Source: Haliclona indistincta
Taxonomy: Eukaryota > Porifera > Demospongiae > Haplosclerida > Chalinidae
Length of the DNA: 64,000 nt
Reading direction: 5' to 3'
Assembly: GCA_964017065.1 (NCBI GenBank)
Contig: OZ024791.1
Location: 4,144,547-4,208,546 of the forward strand
Shown: in pieces, positions 1 through 20,200 of the stretch
Position numbering within the stretch: the stretch's first letter is position 1
Layout: every line of letters starts with the position of its first letter
Notes under the pieces: model-generated
Databases searched by the model: none
Seen by the model: the letters and a program-made list of their open reading frames with translations, nothing else
What the model was told of the DNA's origin: nothing
Translations under genes and position numbers: made by a program

Positions 1-8545
<8,545 letters not shown>

Positions 8546-8738
8546 CCTTGAGAAAATCCTAACTAAGAAGTTTGGGGCTGGAGAGAGTGTAAATTTACTG
8601 GCGCGCCTAAAAGTAGGAGCTGGGGGCGTTCCTAGAGTTATTTTCTGACCAATCAGAATAAAGTACACGAGTAAGTCTTATTATTGGCGCGTTGATTTTA
8701 TGTTACATCTAATGATCTAAAGCACTCGTCCAGCAGCC
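8546..8738. promoter_or_regulatory. Divergent promoter shared by MCM7 and the Mrr-like gene
   Basis: Only 193 bp separate the two start codons. The stretch holds a CCAAT box (8649-8653, in GACCAATCAG) and two E2F-like GGCGCG cores, GGCGCGCC at 8600-8607 and TTGGCGCG near 8684-8691. MCM genes are classical E2F targets in animals; that the site works here is inference. The Mrr-like gene may be co-expressed in S phase through the same sites. Confidence 0.5.
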
Positions 8739-9390
8739 ATGAACAGCAGCTATTCTGTGGGACTGGCTTATGAATTATTGGTCATAAAGGTTCTGAGAAG
8801 ACTATCTTTTCAAATTCAACACTGTGGAAGACGAGGAGACCATGGAAAAGATTTTGTGGGCCAGTGGGTTCTTCCTAAGAAACGAGTGCAAGTAGTAGGT
8901 CAGGCATGTGCCAGTGCATATTATAAATACTAAAATTACGCTGCAGGACAGTGTAAGTATAGAAAAACCAAATCAAATGTATCAACTCTTCGAGAACTGC
9001 ACAGTGTTCTATTGAAGTGTGACGTTGATGATACCGATGATAGACCAGTTGGAATCCTTGCTACAAACAATGGGTTAGTGATTACAGCTGTGATATTTGT
9101 ATATGTATAATTTTTTTAGGTTTTCTCTTAGTATGTTGAAATATTCATCGAGCTCCAAACATCCTTTAATACTATGCCACATAGTGCCAGTAATTAAAAC
9201 AAAACTCTTAAGTGAAGATGTCGTTGTGACTCACAACTATCCAATTCATGACACAATAGAAGATGAAGAATGTTCTGATGGAATGTTGAAACTTTTTGAT
9301 ATGAATCCTGCCTGTGAAGATTTGCTACCCAATGTGAAGGTTGTATCAAAACATTTTCAGAAGGAAGCATTAGTGTACTATTGCTGCTGA
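8739..9390 (+). CDS. Mrr-like (RRG7-type) restriction-endonuclease-fold protein
   Basis: Three exons, 8739-8898, 8947-9073 and 9120-9390, give 185 residues. The N-terminal half shows the Mrr/RecB-like nuclease pattern: Glu12 in AYELLVIKVL, the loop GDHGKDFVG with Asp38, and QCK at residues 55-57 (the Q-x-K catalytic signature), joined exactly across the first intron. Prokaryotic Mrr enzymes cut modified DNA; fungal Rrg7 belongs to the same fold and is mitochondrial. The substrate here is unknown. No signal peptide is obvious. The gene is head-to-head with MCM7. Its last 50 bases are the start of the tandem duplication, so a second copy of the 3' end lies at about 12048. All catalytic residues are present, so activity is plausible. 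Confidence 0.72.
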
Positions 9391-9888
9391 ATATAATGGT
9401 TACAACATTCTAACCATAGGTACTATAATGGTATGTCGTATCTATTTTGAAACAAAAATCCATATGTTTTCTACCTATGGCTATTCAACTGCGTACTTGC
9501 AAGTTGCAATAGGCTCACAATAATTCAAGTTGAGATATGTACAAGCTGCTCAGTGCTAATACAAGCTAATTCAAGTACCAACTGCTCAGTGACCATGAAA
9601 GACTTTGCCGTCCAATAAAACAAGCAAAACAACACTTTTACGGCTAGTCATCAGCACTTTCGTTGAAGTTGGGCTCCTTATTTTAATAAATCACTGTCAC
9701 CCCTACATGTCATTGCTGAGCGGCAATAACAAATGTTGTTGTGCGCTGCTCCGCTAAGTCAGTTTCACATGTTTTAAATGTTGTATACACGAAGAATTAA
9801 CAAAGAGTTGCGAACATGATCACTGCTAACTAGCTGCACAAAATATTTGATGATAATAATTATACACAATTCCTCAGATCTGTTATTA

Positions 9889-11256
9889 TTAACTAGAACT
9901 GAACAATCTCCGCAGCCATCCTCCGAAACGCTGACCAACATCAAGAAGTGACTTGCCAGCAGATACTGTTTCCTTTAGTGGCTTTGTCACAACCTCTCCA
10001 AGTTCAACTCTTGTAAGAATTGATCTTAGCTCAGGAAGACCTTGTGATGGATCAGTAGCATCATATTGTGTGTTACCAATAATCACTAATAATGAAACAA
10101 ATTATTGTTATAATTATACTATTATTGTCATTACTTACAAGTATTTCTGCCACTCTTTTGCTGTCTTTTCTTCTTTCTCTTGCTGCTTACATCAAGTTTA
10201 TCAAGCCACCGAGAAGATTTCATTGAAAAATGTACGAATCCCATTTCTACTTCAAATGGCATGCGGATCACTGTAGTGCATGTACGGGAAAGGCATCCTT
10301 CACCAGTCATGGAACTCAGAAATGCCCTAGCTTCAAATACATAAGATGTTCCAGCACATATGATCAGAACTTCGATTTCCTGCATCATTTGCCTAATAAC
10401 CTAATAAAATTAATATTTTAGAATTAATGATTACATTATTTTAAATGCACATACTCCTTGATCTGGAAAGAAAGCTCCTCTTCCACCTGTCATAATTCCA
10501 CACTGCTGAAGTGGATTAAGTCCCATTGACTGGTCATCGAGTCCTATGATTAAAAATAACATAATCCCACTATCTAAACAATACATGTAATAATATTTAT
10601 GACCATCTAAAAATGAATTTAAAATTGGTATCATTTACCATTCCACATTTACTCACAAACGGGCAAGCACTCACAAAAGAAGATCCGTAGGTTATTCATT
10701 TCAGTACTATAGTAGTATAAGAATAACCGTCTCTCTCACCTTCAGGTCCAACTTTTTCCACTATCTCCATTATTTGATCTACATTGAGATCATAGGTACG
10801 TAAGGCAATCTCCTTCATCCAGCTTTCATGATTATTTTTTGGATTGATACAGGGTTTTTCAGGTCACTTGTCGCTGTGAAAACGACAATTCGACGAAACC
10901 ACGCCCACTTATCCAAGCACCACAGAAAGTCGCTAAAAAGAAACGCTTGTATTATCGAGTAAGGTAGAACACCATGCCGTTATTGTTTTCAAATCACTAA
11001 GTATAGTCTATGCTTTGACTGTAACGGTCAAGGTTTACCCAGCAAAAGCAGCGTGCACGGTACTACAAGCGTTTCTATTGGGCAACTTTCTGTGGGGCCT
11101 GAATAAGTAGGCGTGGCCTCGTCGAATTGTCGTTTTCACAGCGACAAGTGACCTGAAAAACCCTGTACCTGCAAATAACGATGGAGACTTAACATCTACA
11201 GCAAAATAACATGCCAAGAGCTCACCCAAAAAAGCAGTTCTAAATGTTTTTTCCAT
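9889..11256 (-). pseudogene. Left copy of unrecognised gene, exon 1 broken by a MITE
   Basis: Same four-exon layout as the copy at 12825-14025, and exons 2-4 remain open, with only scattered differences (for example FEARAFLSS against YEASTFLSS). The start codon lies at 11254-11256. After DVKSPSLFAG the frame enters the 316 bp MITE at 10850-11165 and reaches a stop inside it. Two codons (Trp-Gly) are also missing just beyond the insertion. Unless the MITE is spliced out, the protein is lost. Function is unknown. Confidence 0.7.
10850..11165. mobile_element. MITE inserted in exon 1 of the left gene copy
   Basis: Ends CAGGGTTTTTCAGGTCACTT and its reverse complement, flanked by TA. The right duplicate holds the empty site GATACCTGC where this copy reads GATA-element-TACCTGC, so the insertion, the TA duplication and both boundaries are fixed directly. 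TIRs are about 60 bp. Tc1/mariner-type by target site and ends. Confidence 0.92.
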
Positions 11257-11443
11257 TATATTTACCGAAGAGATGTTGTTACTTCGATTCACTGTCGTCC
11301 AAATTATGATGCTATAAATAGAATTTGTGGGTAAAAATAGCCATGCATAAGTGACGTAGTGGGCGCACGTGTGCACTCGGCACTGGAGTGACGACACTGC
11401 ACCGACGAGCTCGCCTACAATTTCTACATGTACGTCAGAAATC

Positions 11444-11969
11444 AAGGGGTGGTCACTCCAATTGGTCCTGTACTCACATCTGCGACCGCGGTCAAGATTT
11501 GGTCAAGTGGTCAAGACAAAAATAAGGGAACGGTCAAGAGTCAACGTCCAATCGCAGCTCTCTGGTCAACGGTCAAGAACAGCCGTAGTTAGCTAATTAT
11601 AACGTTAATTACCAGGGGCTGTCACGTGCTCACTCATATCACACCCCTTAGCTGGATCACGTGAGGGTGGGGCTGGCTGCTGCAGTCGAGTCGACTCAGG
11701 GCAGTCGACTACATGTAGTAGTGTACAGAACAAACAAGCAGAATGATTATTTTGATTTCAGCACACACTAAATCTCTCTGCATTTTATTAAGTGTGCTCT
11801 GCGCTCCTTCGGTGAAGAGAGTGAGAAGAAGTTCCGCATGCCCGTTGATGCCCTACGGTCAAGGGTCAAGTAGTCAAAATCGGTACGGTCAAGGCCCAAT
11901 TTGGCCGGTCAAAATTCTTGACCGCGGTCGCAGATGTGAGTACCGGACCAATTGGAGTGACCACCCCTT
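11444..11969. mobile_element. 526 bp TIR element upstream of the left gene copy
   Basis: Ends AAGGGGTGGTCACTCCAATT and its reverse complement, TIRs about 60 bp containing GCGACCGCGGTCAAGA. Internal sequence has many GGTCAA repeats. It is absent from the right duplicate, where the site reads AAATCAGCTGGAAATG; no clean target duplication is visible, so the junction was altered after or during insertion. It separates the left gene copy from the truncated GH127 exon. Confidence 0.8.
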
Positions 11970-12242
11970 GGAAATGACCCCTTTTCTATTTGCTCCTATT
12001 ACTCCTGCCTGTTGTTGTCATGATGCCTATTACTCCTGCCTGCCTATAAGGTTGTATCAAAACAACTAAAACATTTTCAGAAGGAAGCATTAGTGTACTA
12101 TTGCTGCTGAATATAATGGTTACAACATTCTAACCATAGGTACTATAATGGTATGTCGTATCTATTTTGAAACAAAAATCCATATGTTTTCTACCTATGG
12201 CCATTCAACTGCGTACTTGCAAGTTGCAATAGGCTCACAATA

Positions 12243-12449
12243 CCGTATAGCGAGAAATTTTGGTGGTCAAAATTTTGGCGGATTTGCTAAGAACAGATTT
12301 TGGCGGTTAATATTTTGGCGGATTGATGCCAAGGCGGATATACACGCCCATGTACGTATATCTGATTTTGGCTGTTAAAATTTTGGCGTTTCGAGAGCAA
12401 TCCGCCAAATCCGCCAAAATTTTGATCACCAAAATTTCTCGCTATACGG
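12243..12449. mobile_element. CCGTATAGC-family MITE in the right duplicate
   Basis: Ends CCGTATAGCGAGAAATTTTG and reverse complement, flanked by TA; the left duplicate holds the empty site CACAATAATTCAAG. Interior has several GGCGGAT / ATCCGCC inverted motifs. Relatives lie at 26647-26818 and 63422-63598. Confidence 0.92.
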
Positions 12450-12824
12450 TAATTCAAGTTGAGATATGTACAAGCTGCTCAGTGCTAATACAAGCTAATT
12501 CAAGTACCATGTACAAGCTGCTCAGTGACCATGAAAGACTTTGCCGTCCAATAAAACAAGCAAAACAACACTTTTACGGCTAGTCATCAGCACTTTTGTT
12601 GAAGTTGGGCCCCTTATTTTAATAAACCACTGGCACCCCTACATGTCATTGCTGAGCGGCGATAACAAATGTTGTTGTGCGCTGCTCCGCTAAGTCAGTT
12701 TCACATGTTTTAAATGTTGTATACACGAAGAATTAACAAAGAGTTGCGAACATGATCACTGCTAACTAGCTGAACAAAATATTTGATGATAATAATTATA
12801 CACAATTCCTCAGATCTGTTGTTA

Positions 12825-14025
12825 TTAATTAGAACTGAACAATCTCCGCAGCCATCCTCCGAAACGCTGACCAACATCAAGAAGTGACTTGCCAGCAGAT
12901 ACTGTTTCCTTTAGTGGCTTTGTCACAACCTCTCCAAGTTCAACTCTTGTAAGAATTGATCTTAGCTCAGGAAGACCTTGTGATGGATCAGTAGCATCAT
13001 ATTGTGTGTTACCAATAATCACTAATAGTGAAACAAATTATTGTTATACATAATAGTTAGACAGCGCATCCGAGGTTCTACGCGATGTAGAAGCCCTCGC
13101 GCCGTTACCATAGCGCCCTCGCTACGCTCGGACGCTATATAGCAACGGCTCTCAGGCTTCTAAATTGCGTAGATCCTCGGATGCGCTGTCTAACTATTAT
13201 GTATACTAATATTGTCATTACTTACAAGTATTTCTGCCACTCTTTTGCTGTCTCTTCTTCTTTCTCTTGCTGCTTACATCAAGTTCATCAAGCCACTGAG
13301 AAGATTTCATTAGTGCGAATCCCATTTCTAATTCAAATGGCATGCGGATCACTGTAGTGCATGTACGGGAAAGGCATCCTTCACCAGTCATGGAACTCAG
13401 AAATGTACTAGCTTCATATACATAAGATGTTCCAGCACATATGATCAGAACTTCGATTTCCTGCATCATTTGCCTAATAACCTAATAAAATTAATATTTT
13501 AGAATTAATGATTACATTATTTTAAATGCACATACTCCTTGATCTGGAAAGAAAGCTCCTCTTCCACCTGTCATAATTCCACACTGCTGAAGTGGATTAA
13601 GTCCCATTGACTGGTCATCGAGTCCTATGATTAAAAATAACATAATCCCACTATCTAAACAATACATGTAATAATATTTATGACCATCTAAAAATGAATT
13701 TAAAATTGGTATCATTTACCATTCCACATTTACTCACAAACGGGCAAGCACTCACAAAAGAAGATCCGTAGGTTATTCATTTCAGTACTATAGTAGTATA
13801 AGAATAACCGTCTCTCTCACCTTCAGGTCCAACTTTTTCCACTATCTCCATTATTTGATCTACATTGAGATCATAGGTACGTAAGGCAATCTCCTTCATC
13901 CAACCCCAGCTTTCATGATTATTTTTTGGATTGATACCTGCAAATAATGATGGAGACTTAACATCTACAGCAAAATAACATGCCATTAGCTCACCCAAGA
14001 AAGCAGTTCTAAACGTTTTTTCCAT
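12825..14025 (-). CDS. Unrecognised conserved protein, 248 aa (right copy, intact)
   Basis: Four exons on the minus strand: 14025-13821, 13624-13536, 13481-13226, 13021-12825; all joins are GT-AG and in frame, total 747 nt with stop. I do not recognise the family. Visible features: an N-terminal segment MEKTFRTAFLGEL, a Gly-rich stretch CGIMTGGRGAFFP near residues 85-97, a hydrophobic strand EVLIICAGTSYV near 107, a basic run SSKRKKKRQQKSGR near 170-183 that could be a nuclear signal, and a C-terminus GGWLRRLFSSN. It has no signal peptide or membrane span. It is head-to-head with the GH127 gene (208 bp between starts). Confidence 0.75.
13049..13201. mobile_element. GTTAGACAGC-family MITE in the right duplicate
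   Basis: Ends CATAATAGTTAGACAGCGC and reverse complement, next to TA. It lies in the intron before the last exon of the unknown gene and is absent from the left duplicate. Related copies sit at 17401-17539 and 51326-51481, sharing a GTAGAxxCC-rich interior. Confidence 0.82.
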
Positions 14026-14233
14026 TATATTTACCGAAGAGATGTCGCTTCACTGTTGTTGTTACTTCGATTCACTGTTGTCATTTATACACAAAATTAT
14101 GATGCTATAAATAGAACTTGTGGGTAAAAATAGCCATGCATAAGTGACGTAAGCTTGTTGCGCGCACGTGTGCACTCGGACGACACTTGCACTACTGTAC
14201 TAACGAGCTCCCTACGTCAGAAATCAGCTGGAA

Positions 14234-17200
14234 ATGAACAAGTTTCACCTTTTCTGTTTGCTCCTATTACTCCTGCCTGTTGTTGCCGTAGCGAGATGGC
14301 AGGACGGTCATGATGGTGTTGATCGTCCAGGTGGAGATCTCGACTCTTCTCCTCATGTTATGAATAATACCAGTCAACCTGAAGACTGTGCTGCTTTGTG
14401 CTCACAGACCAAGAATTGTGTAGCTTGGAGCTTTGAAAAAACTAATTGTAATAATGCCGGTAACCAAGCGATGTGCTGGCTGAAAGGACGAATTACGTCT
14501 CAAGTGCTCGCAGAGTGTCGAGTACGTAAGCACATTGCAAAGTCGGGTGTGGCTTGACCTGACCAAAGTTTATTGTTCACTCTCCATAGATATCTGGTGT
14601 TCGAGGTGCTATTCTCCACCCTCTACTGTATGCTGATTTACCAGTGGGAGCCATACAACCACAAGGTATAAAGTAACCAACCTCTCTCAATGGCATAGCT
14701 ACACCCAGGCTTGCCCAGGCAACTGAGCTAGACCTTGAACAAGTGGCAAGCTCTATATCCACTTTCCTGCTTGTTTTCAGAGCAAAAATAATGTTATGCC
14801 TGTTTAGGGCAGTTTGTCTCCCCTCAGCAACTGGTAAAATACATTTACACACTGAAGAAATGTCAAAAAACTGCACGAAAAGCAGCTTAGCATATGCGAG
14901 CCCATTGTTTGATGAGCAATATTGATTGACCACGCCCTCATGAATAATTAATAGCTGCTTGTGTACTACGCCACTGACCTCTCTCCATGCAGAAGCTTAT
15001 CATTCCAAATAGCAAACGTATGCTGTGCTAGCGCTGTATATAGTAGCCCATTTATTTTCCATTGCTCCACAGTAGTAGTGTGCTTCTTGGAATGATATGC
15101 TCTGGCTACTTTCCACTTTGGGTAAGTTTGGCAAAAGTGAAATTACCTTTGTTACCACACTGAAACTTCAATTTGGCAAAAAGCTAGCCATTGCTGGCAT
15201 CTTAAATAATAATCCTGCTCAGCTGCATGCAAGCTAAAGCATGCAGCAACTCTTATGATCTATGATCATGGTTCTTGCTGAACATTGTACTTTTGAAAGT
15301 ACCGTAAATCATCGTGTAACAAAATTTTCGTGTTAAAATATTTCATGGGGTAACGAAATATTTTAACACGAAAATATTAAACTTGCATTGCCTTCTAGAT
15401 GAAGGCAATGCAATTCACTGACTATGCACAAAAGAGTTTGGTAGGCCTGTTTTTATCAAACCGTCTGAAATGCAGACAGTGCATTATGCAGAAAAAGCGT
15501 TTTTGTTCCATGAATGAAGACACCTCATTATGATGAATTGATGATGAAGCCATTGCTTGTAGGTTGGTTGCTAAGGCAGTTAGAGACACAAGCCGATGGT
15601 TTATCTGGAGCACTCCCTCACTTTTGGAGTGATATACAGTCATCAAGCTGGGTTGGTGGACAAAGTGATACTGGTCTTCATGAACGAACTCCATACTGGC
15701 TGAATGGATTTGTTCCTCTTGCTTACCAGCTTAACAATGATACCTACAGACAAAGTGTGGGTTCTGATCACCTGTACTTGCATTTTATAGTTGACCCTTT
15801 AACTTATTATTAGGTAGAGCAATATATGTCATACATACTGGACCACCAAACTGACCAAGGATGGCTCGGAGCAGATGACAGCAAAGATGGTAACCAGTAT
15901 TGGTCCAAGTTTCCCATGCTTCTATCACTCAGAAGCTACTATGAAGCCACTGGTAACAGCCGAGTAATACCAGCCATGCTTAAGTTTCTAAAAGAGGCTT
16001 ATAAGAGGATGTTTACGACACCATTTGGAGTTACATGGTACTAGACTCACTAGTTGAATATGTGCACTTTTCACAAAAATTAATATCAATTATAAGGTCT
16101 GGAGCACGTTGGCAAGACTTGGTGTTGTCCATTCATTGGATGTTGGACAATCATCCCAGTGACCAGGAGCAGTTTCTCTGGGATATGGCAGAGCTTGTCC
16201 ACAATCAGGTACTAATTTTGATCTAATTTTGCACCATTTTAACCCTTCCATTAGGGCTTTGATTGGAAAGGTTACTTTTCTGGTCCTGATTTTCCCAAAG
16301 AGCCTGTTATTGATGCTACTCTTTTCACTCATGGAGTCAACGTTGGTCAAGCTATTAAGTCATCTGGAGTATGGTATCGACAGTCACACAACTCATCTGA
16401 TTACAAGTCATGTTTTGATCGTATTGAAGTGCTTGACAAATATCATGGACAAGCTAATGGAATGTTTGCATGTGATGAGCACTTGGCTGGAACTATGCCG
16501 TCTAGAGGTAAACTGATCTGTTGATACTACAATGCTTAGTTTTGTATCTGTATAGGTACAGAACTATGCACTGTGGTGGAAGCTATGTATTCGTATGAGG
16601 TTCTCTTTGGAGTATTTGGTGATGCTGAATTTGGTTAGTCTGCTTACTCTCATGAGTTATACCCTCATGTTTTTTTAACAGCTGAGCGAGCAGAGCAACT
16701 TGCCTACAATGCTCTGCCAGCTACTATTACTCCCAACATGTGGGCTCACCAGTATCTGCAGCAGGTCAATCTGATGAATGTTGAACATATACCAGAGTCA
16801 ACAACTCCAGTATGGACTCATGATGGCCGTGACTCTAACATGTAAGGTATAATGTTATCTTTCAGGGAATGAATCTATTCTTGACTTTTCAGTTATGGCC
16901 TTGCTCCGAACTATGGCTGCTGTACAGCAAATTTCAACCAAGGCTGGCCAAAGCTTACTCAACATACAGTGTTGTCATCTCCTGACAAGAAGCAAATAGT
17001 AATTGCAATATATGCTCCTGTGGTTGCAAAAGTTGGTGGTAGCCGAATAGCTGTGAATACTAACTATCCCTTTAATGACACAGGTAAGCAATGAGGTGAA
17101 TATTCTACTATAATTCATTTTTGTTTTAGTATTTGTTGATGCTGACTGTGCATCTGACACCACTCTGTTGTTTCGTATTCCCTCATGGTCACTGTCTACT

Positions 17201-20200
17201 AGTGTGATGGTTGATGGGAAACCAGCTGTAGGCAGCATAGTTCCAGGAAACCTGTTCTCTGTACAGTGTACAGGAGTACACAAAATCAAGCTCACCTTTC
17301 CAAGAACAATAAGAATAGAAAGGAGATACAACAATTCAGCATCCGTTTATCATGGGTAGGTGATTCAATGTTGTCTACTTGTTAATGCTATTAAATAGTA
17401 GTTAGACAGCGAGTCCGAGGATCTACGCAATTTAGAAACCCGAGGCCCGTTGCTATGGTGTCCGAGCGTAGCGAGGACACTATTCCAGCGGGCCGAGGGT
17501 TTCTAAACCGCGTGGATCCGATTGGACGAGCTGTCTAACTTATTTAGAGTCTACTAGGTTACCTGTTTTGTAAACACACTTGCAAGTCAACATGTCTGAC
17601 TAGCGCACGATGCTGACTGCTCTGTCTGTGCGGCGAACTAGCTGATTCAACATAAACAAAGCTTCTAGTTCGATGTAGGACAAACGGCAGTACTACTGAC
17701 TTGCAACCAGCAAGCCGTAGCCGAGAAAAGATCGACCAGAGCGATCGACGGTCGCCGTGCTCGAGCTAGCAGCATGGCAGGGGAGGAGCCCCAGGCTAGG
17801 GTGGAGTTAAGTTTGTGGCAATATGGCGAGTGACCTGTGAACGAGTAACACCGTCAAGGAATGCTACGGTACTTGGAACATCAGCGTTCAGCGCTGTTTA
17901 GTTAGCATTACGTACTTTTAGTGAGCGTCTCTGGACTAATACAGTGTCCTTCGACTTTGAAGCTGTAAGAAACGCAAACACACACTCCATTCTTTGCCCA
18001 TTAATACAGCAAACACACACTCCATTCTTTGCTTATGTCTGAACGCCTGAGGGTACACTTAGAGCTTCGCTACCGTGACTCTACAAGAATTAGAGTCCGC
18101 TGTTGACCAATCAAATTACAGTATTTCAAATTAGTAGACTCTAAGACAAGTTAGGGATTTACTTACACAGCATTTAGAATATGGTTGATAAGCAGTAGCA
18201 GATCCAAGAGGGTTGCTTTGGGTGCTGAAGCATTCCCTTCTTTTCCAACTTTTCAACTAATGAAGAGGCTTGGCACTAGCTGCTGTGTTATAGCAACAGC
18301 GGTTTGTGTCCAAGCGTTGCAGCGATGACATGCTCGATGAAAAACAATCACAAAGAGACAAAAATCGCGTATGATCACGCAATAATGAGTAAAAATTTTC
18401 ACAGCACGCTTAGCACCCCTCTATTCTTCATTCTGGATCCGCCCCTGTAAAGTAACAAACTTGAAGTTCCGAAATTCTGTTTCATCATCTCAACACATTG
18501 CTTGCTGACTTGGTGTTTCTACTTTAGTTATAAAGCTTTGATGAGCTGTATGCCTAACATTATATTTGTTTGTGTGAAATCAAAGCATGAAGGGATGAAA
18601 TCAAAGCATCCTTTCATGCTTTGATTTCATTACTGCCTTCTTTTAACAATAATAACAACATCTCTTTCCAATAACAAACAAAATGGACAATAGATGCGTC
18701 TCTTTATTTCCTTTATAGTCCACTGCTCTACTCACTGCACTTCAAAGAAAATTTTGTTGTGCTTTCTAATCACGGTTACAGCAAGGAGAACAATGATTAT
18801 GCAGTAAGTTAATGCATTGTATGAGTTGATGAGTTTGCATCTTAATACCAGGTACATCCAGAAACTCCATGGCAGTATGCGCTCTACCTACAAGACGACA
18901 AACATCCCGAAGGCGACTTAGTATTTCAGCAAATTGGAGGAGATCTGAAAAATATATCTCATTTGTTTGATCCTCTTGGAGTGCCAACAAAGATACTAGC
19001 CAAGGTATCTTTAATATTTATGTTAATGGTTTAAGTTTGTGAATGAAGCTTTCAAAAAATTTCAACCAAGATTTTTAAAACAGCTTGGCATACATTCTCC
19101 AAATTTCCATCACTCAAACTGTAGCGTGATGTTTACCAGCAATACACTGCCTATGTCTTACTTATGAGAAGGGATTGTGTAATATAATCCAAACATTGCG
19201 AATAATTATTAGTCTATTTTCATAAAATGACTGGAGATTTCAACCACACCACCTATTATGTCCAGTTGTCCAGATGTGCATGCATCTCACAATACCATAT
19301 TTTCATGGCTTATAACATACACATGCTCTTTCATCAATCATGTCTTGATCATGTTTCGTTGCTCTATTGAAAGTTTAGTGTATGTGCTTGTAGCCCAGGT
19401 GACCATGAGATCAAAGTGGTTATGTCTCGTATATCATGAGCAATACGAGTATTTTTCAGGAAGCAATGTCACATACCAACACCGTAGCAACAAGATGGCA
19501 TCGTTGAAAAACGCATGCAAGATTACACAGCCGTCTTTCAGTAACACGCTGTCATTTGCCACTGGTGACTTCTATGGAGGCGCTACTATCTGAAGCGCTT
19601 CGTTTAATAACCATAAGAGCAGTATTCTCAAGCTTATTGGGCTACAAAATGGTTAACCCATGGCACTTTGGCAGTACGCGATATAACCACCCCGGTTATA
19701 TCACATACCGCCTCAGTAGCCATGGGTTAACCTATACATAACCTCTATGACTGCCGGACAATCAGACTAATATATCACCTGCTGACACATGGTATTATTA
19801 GTTTTTCATCACATGATAAAAACAGGCCAATGATTTTGACTTTGCGTTAAAAAAATCCACAGGTTTTTGGCATGCCCTTTCCACAACAACGTAAAGTATG
19901 GGGATTTTAATGGAATACAAAGCGTTGTTGCTTGCTTGCCTGGTCACTAGCAGGTTTTGTATCAGTCATCAAGGCCAAACAAAGATCAAAATCAGCCAAA
20001 AATTGACGAGGTTGCAGCACTTAAATTCTAAAGTGGAAGTGGCCAACTCAGTTTAGTGCATGGTCATGCCAGGTAAAAATGTAGTTTAAACACTAACATA
20101 CTGCATGTAGCAAGACAAACTACCAAATCGGATTTTGGGGAAATAAGTCAGTAACTAATACCACGTTTACACTAGGCATAATAACCGGGCTCGCACAATT

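Larger units (their letters stand above)
9338..12047. repeat. Tandem segmental duplication, left copy
   Basis: Starts inside the last exon of the Mrr-like gene, spans the unknown minus-strand gene, and ends within a truncated copy of the GH127 signal-peptide exon (near 11972-12040, CTCCTATTACTCCTGCC), after which the sequence jumps back to the Mrr 3' end at 12048. It carries two insertions absent from the right copy (10850-11165 and 11444-11969). 9391-9888 inside it is non-coding. Confidence 0.9.
12048..14285. repeat. Tandem segmental duplication, right copy
   Basis: Matches 9338-12047 closely, with two insertions of its own (12243-12449 and 13049-13201). It begins with an orphan Mrr 3' fragment containing an extra AACTAAA-type insertion, and runs into the intact first exon of the GH127 gene. 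The high identity between copies suggests a recent event. Confidence 0.9.

Noticed and set aside
11035..11445. 136-residue minus-strand open frame
   Set aside because: It is exon 1 of the broken gene copy joined to upstream non-coding sequence and MITE sequence, not a separate gene.
19258..19593. 111-residue open frame in GH127 intron 12
   Set aside because: Inside a long intron with repeats; no support from composition or similarity.
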